A stretch of 11,480 nucleotides of DNA, taken from Bacteroidota bacterium (GTDB lineage Bacteria; Bacteroidota; Bacteroidia; JAADEI01). The notes under the pieces are model-generated. The model was not told the DNA's origin, searched no databases, and saw only the letters and a program-made list of their open reading frames with translations. The position numbers and the translations under genes are program-made. The stretch lies in NCBI GenBank assembly GCA_024280615.1, contig JAJRPU010000035.1, forward strand, positions 1-11,480, given 5' to 3'. Positions 7,682 to 11,480 of this stretch are shown piece after piece (the stretch's first letter is position 1; each line of letters begins with the position of its first letter).

Positions 7682-9724
7682 ATGACAAAGAAAAAAACAT
7701 TTAAGCGGTTTCTGGTTACCTCGGCTCTTCCATACGCCAACGGGCCTATACACATAGGGCACTTAGCAGGGGCTTACCTTCCTGCAGATATTTATGTAAG
7801 ATACAAAAGATTGAAGGGCGACGATGTTAAGTTTATATGTGGGAGCGATGAGCACGGCGTTCCAATTACTATTCGTGCCAGACAGGAAGGCATCTCCCCT
7901 CAGGAATTGGTTGATAGATACCATAACTTGAACAAGAAAACTTTTGAAGACATAGGAATTTCTTTTGACATTTATCATCGGACTTCTGACCCATTGCATC
8001 ACAAAACAGCACAGGAGTTTTTCTTACGGCTTTACGAACAAGGCATTCTGGAAGAGAGGGAAACAGAACAATACTACGACCCTGAAGCCAAAATGTTTCT
8101 GGCAGATAGGTATATCATAGGCACATGCCCCAAGTGTGGATATGAAAAGGCTTACGGGGATCAATGCGAAAAATGTGGAACTGCTCTGTCTCCTGATGAA
8201 CTCATCAACCCTAAATCTGCCATCACAGGATCAACGCCTATTAAGAAAAAAAGCAAGCACTGGTTTTTTCCTTTGAATAAATATGAAGGATGGCTGAGGG
8301 AATGGATTTTAAAAGAACACGCCGATGACTGGAAACCAAATGTTGTCGGGCAATGCCGGTCGTGGCTTGAGCAGGGCTTGAAACCAAGGGCTGTAACCAG
8401 AGACCTTGATTGGGGAGTTCCGGTACCACTGCCAGAAGTCAAAGGGAAGGTTTTGTATGTGTGGTTTGAAGCACCCATTGGATACATTTCAGCAACTAAA
8501 GCATTGGCTCAACAGAAAGGCTTTGACTGGCGGGAGTACTGGCAGAATGAAGACACAGCCGTAATCCACTTCATTGGGAAAGACAACATAGTGTTTCACT
8601 GCATCATCTTCCCCGCTATGCTTAAAGCACATGGGGATTTCGGTCTTCCTGATAATGTCCCAGCCAATGAGTTTATGAATCTTGAAGGAGACAAGATCTC
8701 CACATCAAGAAACTGGGCAATATGGGTTCACGAGTATCTTCAAGATTTCCCTAATGAACAGGATTTGCTTAGATACGTCCTGACGCGAAATATGCCAGAG
8801 TTAAAAGACAGTGAATTCACATGGAGGGATTTTCAGACAAAGGTAAACACCGAACTTGTAGGAAACCTTGGTAACTTCATATACCGGTCTTTAACACTTA
8901 TTAATAGATATTTTAATGGCAAAGTGCCATATTATCCAAGAGATTTTGTTTATAACTGGATTACTGATACTATGAAAGCCGTTGAAAGAAGCCTTGAAAC
9001 ATTCAGATTCAGGGATGCTCTCTGGGCAGTTATGGAACTGGCACAGAAGGGGAATCAACTTCTATCGGAAGAGGAACCGTGGAGATTAATTAAAGACGAA
9101 CCGGAGAAAGCCGGACAAACCTTATCCGATGCAATCCAGTTGGTGGCTGCTTTGAACATTCTGATGCAACCATTTATGCCCTTCACTGCCGAAAAACTTA
9201 GATTAATCCTGAACATTGATTCGCTTTCATGGAACACTCTTGAACAAAAACCTCTCATCCCAAAGGGACACAAGATAAACAAGCCTAAGCAGTTATTCCG
9301 GAAAATAACAGACGAAGAAGTTGAACGGCAAATCAAAAAATTAAAAGGAGATATGCAGACTAAAGAACCCAAAGGACAAGCTCAAAAATCGGAAGACAAG
9401 CAACTGATTGATTATGAAGACTTCAGCAAACTTGATTTGAGGGTAGCCAAAGTCCTATCGGCAGAAAAACATCCTAACGCAGACAGACTGTTAGTTCTCA
9501 AAATTTCCCTTGGAACAGAAGAAAGAACCATAGTTGCTGGAATTGCTCAACACTATTCGCCTGATGAACTGATAGGCAAAAACATTATAGTTATTGCCAA
9601 TCTTAAACCAAGAAAACTAAGGGGAATTGAATCACAGGGGATGTTGCTAGCTGCTCATGATAATGGTAAGGTAGTTCTTTTAACCACTGATAAAGATGTT
9701 AATCCCGGGTCTTATGTTTCGTAA
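7682..9724 (+). CDS. metG: Methionyl-tRNA synthetase with C-terminal tRNA-binding domain
   Basis: MetG activates methionine with ATP and charges tRNA-Met in the cytosol. The 680 residues cover all expected parts. The class I signature is in PYANGPIHIGHLAG (HIGH at 24-27). A zinc knuckle has Cys149, Cys152, Cys162 and Cys165 (CPKC and CEKC). The active-site strand is VWFEAPIGYIS (260-270), the KMSKS-equivalent loop is DKISTS (337-342), and a helical anticodon-binding domain includes NLGNFIYRSL and QPFMPFTAEKL. A charged linker (about 545-574) leads to a Trbp111/EMAP-like dimerising tRNA-binding domain (about 576-680; DFSKLDLRVAKV, HPNADRLLVLKI, LKPRKLRGIESQGM). The length equals that of Bacteroidota enzymes. 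The start fits the N-terminal strand and has no Shine-Dalgarno. It is monocistronic or followed 153 bases later by a small gene. Confidence 0.98.
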   Translation: MTKKKTFKRFLVTSALPYANGPIHIGHLAGAYLPADIYVRYKRLKGDDVKFICGSDEHGVPITIRARQEGISPQELVDRYHNLNKKTFEDIGISFDIYHRTSDPLHHKTAQEFFLRLYEQGILEERETEQYYDPEAKMFLADRYIIGTCPKCGYEKAYGDQCEKCGTALSPDELINPKSAITGSTPIKKKSKHWFFPLNKYEGWLREWILKEHADDWKPNVVGQCRSWLEQGLKPRAVTRDLDWGVPVPLPEVKGKVLYVWFEAPIGYISATKALAQQKGFDWREYWQNEDTAVIHFIGKDNIVFHCIIFPAMLKAHGDFGLPDNVPANEFMNLEGDKISTSRNWAIWVHEYLQDFPNEQDLLRYVLTRNMPELKDSEFTWRDFQTKVNTELVGNLGNFIYRSLTLINRYFNGKVPYYPRDFVYNWITDTMKAVERSLETFRFRDALWAVMELAQKGNQLLSEEEPWRLIKDEPEKAGQTLSDAIQLVAALNILMQPFMPFTAEKLRLILNIDSLSWNTLEQKPLIPKGHKINKPKQLFRKITDEEVERQIKKLKGDMQTKEPKGQAQKSEDKQLIDYEDFSKLDLRVAKVLSAEKHPNADRLLVLKISLGTEERTIVAGIAQHYSPDELIGKNIIVIANLKPRKLRGIESQGMLLAAHDNGKVVLLTTDKDVNPGSYVS

Positions 9725-9877
9725 TAACAAATTCTTAGACCTGACTTACGACCTCAAAATCTGCACGAACCCCGCTACTGGTAAGGGATAGAAGCATATT
9801 GCTTTGTGCAAGTTACTATGACACATGTGCTAAATGTTTAATTTGACTTATTATTACTTGCAACAAGCTTAATCCAT

Positions 9878-10045
9878 ATGAACAAGAAAAAACGAAGGAC
9901 CCAATGGGCTCTGGAAATGCTGGCTCAACTAAAAAAACAGATGGGAAAGAACCTGGAACTCAAATACGTCAATGGCTCCTGGCAGGTGCATCAATACAGA
10001 GTGTGGTGGAATAAAGAGAAGAAGGAACCAAAGAAAAATAGTTAA
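9878..10045 (+). CDS. Small basic, tryptophan-rich protein of unknown function, 55 residues
   Basis: ATG at 9878 opens a 55-codon frame ending in TAA at 10043-10045. I do not recognise the family. The product is strongly basic, with Lys/Arg clusters at both ends (MNKKKRR and NKEKKEPKKNS). An amphipathic helix is likely around WALEMLAQLKKQMGK (10-24), followed by an apparent strand-turn-strand, LELKYVNGSWQVHQYRVWW (26-44), with aromatic residues alternating in phase. The absence of stops, the protein-like hydrophobic spacing and the position in a metG-osmC gap otherwise empty of genes argue for a real gene. The charge would suit nucleic-acid or ribosome binding, but that is inference. No Shine-Dalgarno is visible. 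It lies 153 bases after metG, in the same direction, and converges on osmC. Confidence 0.6.
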   Translation: MNKKKRRTQWALEMLAQLKKQMGKNLELKYVNGSWQVHQYRVWWNKEKKEPKKNS

Positions 10046-10047
10046 TA

Positions 10048-10080
10048 CATGAGGGATTTCGCCCATGAAGGTTTCAAACC
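10048..10080. terminator. Weak hairpins at the end of the small gene (possible terminator)
   Basis: Immediately after the small gene's stop lies CATGAGGGATTTCGCCCATG (10048-10067), which can pair over six base pairs with one bulged A. It is followed by GGTTTCAAACC (10070-10080), a near-perfect short palindrome. There is no T-run on either side, so a rho-independent terminator is doubtful. The location between convergent genes is the main argument. Confidence 0.3.
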
Positions 10081-10083
10081 CTG

Positions 10084-10108
10084 AAAAGGATAACCATTAA
10101 GTCATCCT
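10084..10108 (-). terminator. Probable rho-independent terminator of osmC
   Basis: Read on the minus strand from 10108 to 10087, the arms AGGATGAC and GTTATCCT form eight pairs around the loop TTAATG, and TTTT follows at 10087-10084. One pair is G-T on this strand but A-C on the other, which favours minus-strand use. It lies 18 bases beyond the osmC stop. The T-run is short, so strength is uncertain. Confidence 0.5.
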
Positions 10109-10126
10109 CATTAATTCACTAATTCC

Positions 10127-10657
10127 TTAAGCCTTCTTATAACTCAAATTGGCTTTAAAGGGCACTGCGTTCTGGACAGTATAAGCCGCTGGACACTTCT
10201 TGTTTGCTTCTTCCAGGAGTCCTTTTATTACTTCCTCTTCAGCATCTGATTCAACTTCCACATCAACAAATACTTCCTTTACAATGGGACCCTCCTCAAT
10301 TTCCATAATTGCCTTCATATTGGCAACGCTGGCCCCTTTGATTCTGAACTTCTTTATGTTTACTCCTTTCATGGCTGCAAGGGTCATAAACGTAGTGGCA
10401 TAGCAAGCAATCATGGAAAATACGCAGTATTGAACTGGGTTTGGATGTTTGCCATAGCCTCCTGATTGCGGTGGCTGGTCACTGATTATCTCTACTGTTC
10501 CGCCTGGATATTCTATTTTGCCTTTAAAAAGTCCTTCGTCAGAAAAGAGCCATTCTCCTTCTGCTGCAAAAACCTTTTCTGCAGGCACTTCGCCCTTTTC
10601 AACGGCTTCTCTCGTCTTTGCCAGTGCTTCTAAATCAAGATTGTTCACTCTTGCCAT
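10127..10657 (-). CDS. OsmC/Ohr-family thiol protein
   Basis: OsmC-family proteins are cytosolic dimers that reduce organic hydroperoxides or persulfides through a pair of cysteines. The 176-residue protein shows the two expected sites. Cys85 in NPVQYCVFSMIACYATTF lies eleven residues after Pro74, the spacing of the first catalytic Cys in OsmC. Cys155 in ANKKCPAAYTVQNAVPF matches the second, usually followed by Pro. An extra Cys78 sits inside the first helix. GGYGKHPNP (66-74) matches the substrate-side loop, and the last strand (FKANLSYKK) is typical. The N-terminal 30 residues are a charged helix longer than in E. coli OsmC. It is the last gene of a minus-strand group, 61 bases after a rhodanese lipoprotein gene, which suggests sulfur or peroxide stress handling. 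Whether it prefers peroxides or persulfides cannot be read from the sequence. Confidence 0.9.
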   Translation of the reverse strand: MARVNNLDLEALAKTREAVEKGEVPAEKVFAAEGEWLFSDEGLFKGKIEYPGGTVEIISDQPPQSGGYGKHPNPVQYCVFSMIACYATTFMTLAAMKGVNIKKFRIKGASVANMKAIMEIEEGPIVKEVFVDVEVESDAEEEVIKGLLEEANKKCPAAYTVQNAVPFKANLSYKKA

Positions 10658-10718
10658 AGCTAACTTTATTTTAGTGTAGATTCTTTCATGTTTGAATTAG
10701 TAAAACGAACAGGTATAA

Positions 10719-11183
10719 TTATTTCTCCACTGGATTGCCACTTTGAATCCATGCATTAATACCACCTTGAAGGTTATAAACCTTCTTGAAGCCCATTTGA
10801 GCCATTTTCTGAGCAGAGAGCATTGACCTGCGTCCAGAACGGCAATAGACACAATATGCCTTATCTTTCGGCAACTCACTTATCATATTATCAAATTCTG
10901 GATTATAAAAATCTATGTTTTTGGCTCCTTTAATGTGTCCCTCCGCATATTCTTGCGGTGTGCGGACATCAATCACTTCACAAGCTCCACTTTCAACTAA
11001 TTCCTTGAATTTGGGAGCTGCAACATTTACAATTACTTCTTGCTTCGGCTGCTGGGTAGCAGATTGCTGTGTCTGTTGTTGTGTTTGTTCATTAGTCTGT
11101 GCTATTGCCTCCTCAGCTCCTTGATTGCCACATGCTGCAAGAACAATTCCACCAACCACGAGAGTTAAAAGAACTTTCCTCAT
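10719..11183 (-). CDS. Rhodanese-domain lipoprotein
   Basis: This 154-residue protein carries a lipoprotein signal (MRKVLLTLVVGGIVLAAC, lipobox LAAC with Cys18; Gly at +2, so no Asp retention signal). A Gln/Thr-rich linker (about 29-48, TNEQTQQQTQQ) follows, then one rhodanese domain (about 52-152). The domain shows CEVIDVRTPQEYAEGHIKGA (68-87) with the typical D-V-R and G-H-I elements, and the active loop CRSGRRS (114-120) with Cys114 as the persulfide-carrying residue. VYNLQGGINAW (135-145) completes the family pattern. A second Cys (Cys111) lies three residues before the active one. The protein would be anchored in an envelope membrane facing the periplasm and could carry sulfane sulfur or bind other oxyanions. 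It lies between another rhodanese gene and osmC on the same strand, with gaps of 72 and 61 bases. Confidence 0.93.
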   Translation of the reverse strand: MRKVLLTLVVGGIVLAACGNQGAEEAIAQTNEQTQQQTQQSATQQPKQEVIVNVAAPKFKELVESGACEVIDVRTPQEYAEGHIKGAKNIDFYNPEFDNMISELPKDKAYCVYCRSGRRSMLSAQKMAQMGFKKVYNLQGGINAWIQSGNPVEK

Positions 11184-11211
11184 TTTTCTGTGATTTTTAA
11201 TATCAACATTT

Positions 11212-11223
11212 AAAAAATTTTTT
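11212..11223. other. A6T6 tract upstream of the rhodanese lipoprotein gene
   Basis: Six A followed by six T form a 12-base self-complementary tract, 29-40 bases upstream of the lipoprotein start. Such tracts are intrinsically curved and can raise promoter activity, but I could not identify matching promoter boxes beside it. Confidence 0.35.
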
Positions 11224-11255
11224 CCGTTCCATTGCGGATTTTATCGTTAAATCAT

Positions 11256-11480
11256 CTACCTCTCAACTGGATATCCCGCTTCAACCCAAGTTGGAAAGCC
11301 ATCTTTTAGGTTAAAAATAGTATCTATGCCATATTTCCTTAATATTTTGCTTGCTTTGAGTGAGCGACGTCCATCTCCGCAGTAAACAACCACTTTGCGG
11401 GCTTCCAATCTCTTAATCCTGTCCTCAAAGTCTTCTGTTAAATCAATATGTATGGCACCAGGAATGTGCCCTTCCTGATA
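11256..11480 (-). CDS. Rhodanese-domain protein, N-terminus beyond the right window edge
   Basis: A frame enters from the right edge and ends in TAG at 11256-11258, giving 74 visible residues. They form the C-terminal two thirds of a rhodanese domain: YQEGHIPGAIHIDL at the start (the E-G-H-I-P-G-A element), VVVYCGDGRRS (residues 30-40 of the visible part) with the active Cys in CGDGRRS, and IFNLKDGFPTWVEAGYPVER as the usual ending. Localisation cannot be judged, as the N-terminus is missing. It resembles the adjacent lipoprotein's domain closely enough in motif order to be a paralogue (GRRS loop, then N-L-x-x-G-x-x-x-W, then G-x-P-V-E), so an old tandem duplication is possible. Confidence 0.9.
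   Translation of the reverse strand, partial: YQEGHIPGAIHIDLTEDFEDRIKRLEARKVVVYCGDGRRSLKASKILRKYGIDTIFNLKDGFPTWVEAGYPVER

Noticed and set aside
8161..8487. 108-codon minus-strand open frame inside metG
   Set aside because: It is a shadow of the intact metG frame and covers its zinc knuckle and active-site strand.
9822..9829. CACATGTG palindrome upstream of the small gene
   Set aside because: An eight-base palindrome is expected dozens of times by chance in a window of this size.
9838..9845. TTAATTTG as a -7 box for the small gene
   Set aside because: It differs by one base from TAnnTTTG, but no TTTG lies at the proper distance upstream, only TTAC. I did not count it as a promoter.
9725..9877. 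Search for a tRNA or structured RNA after metG
   Set aside because: I found no acceptor stem or T-loop. Only short stems such as GAAGC/GCTTT occur, with no supporting context.
10915..11124. Plus-strand open frame with a run of cysteines (DCCVCCCVC)
   Set aside because: The cysteine run is the antisense of the Gln/Thr-rich linker and neighbouring codons of the rhodanese lipoprotein, not a metal-binding peptide.
1..11480. CRISPR arrays, insertion sequences, integrases or defence genes
   Set aside because: I saw no evenly spaced direct repeats, terminal inverted repeats or transposase motifs. The genes are mostly housekeeping.

Overview
The window looks like ordinary chromosomal DNA from a member of the Bacteroidota or wider FCB group. 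I base this on several things. One secreted protein ends in a type IX secretion (T9SS) C-terminal sorting domain preceded by PKD and Ig-like modules. The methionyl-tRNA synthetase is of the long type, with a zinc knuckle, a KISTS loop and a C-terminal tRNA-binding domain. None of the visible start codons has a convincing Shine-Dalgarno sequence. Base composition is moderately AT-rich. I cannot name a genus. I see no mobile element, tRNA, rRNA or CRISPR array.

Layout. Positions 1-4939, all on the minus strand and read right to left, hold a compact gene string: thyA, folA, a hemD-like gene, a 582-residue helical protein of unknown function, and a secreted beta-propeller-like protein cut off by the left edge. 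thyA and folA overlap by 4 bases, folA and hemD are 11 bases apart, and the last two genes overlap by 29 bases. A strong rho-independent terminator at about 4974-5013 separates this string from the minus-strand pair to its right: an LD-carboxypeptidase (6749-7660) followed 22 bases later by a 559-residue T9SS-exported PKD protein (5047-6726). metG (7682-9724, plus strand) diverges from the carboxypeptidase gene across only 21 bases. A 55-codon basic, tryptophan-rich small protein (9878-10045, plus) follows. It converges on an OsmC-family gene (10127-10657, minus) across a spacer with several hairpins. Upstream of osmC, on the same strand, are a rhodanese lipoprotein (10719-11183) and a second rhodanese whose N-terminus lies beyond the right edge (11256-11480).

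How the genes work together. ThyA and FolA form the thymidylate cycle: ThyA oxidises methylene-tetrahydrofolate to dihydrofolate and FolA reduces it back. HemD serves tetrapyrrole synthesis and has no partner gene in view. The rhodanese, rhodanese-lipoprotein and OsmC genes form a plausible sulfur-transfer and peroxide/persulfide-defence group. The two exported proteins belong to the cell surface or the outside.

I do not see clear evidence of a previously undescribed system. The least explained items are the 582-residue protein with the overlapping secreted propeller gene, the small 55-residue protein, and the cysteine-rich N-terminal half of the PKD protein.
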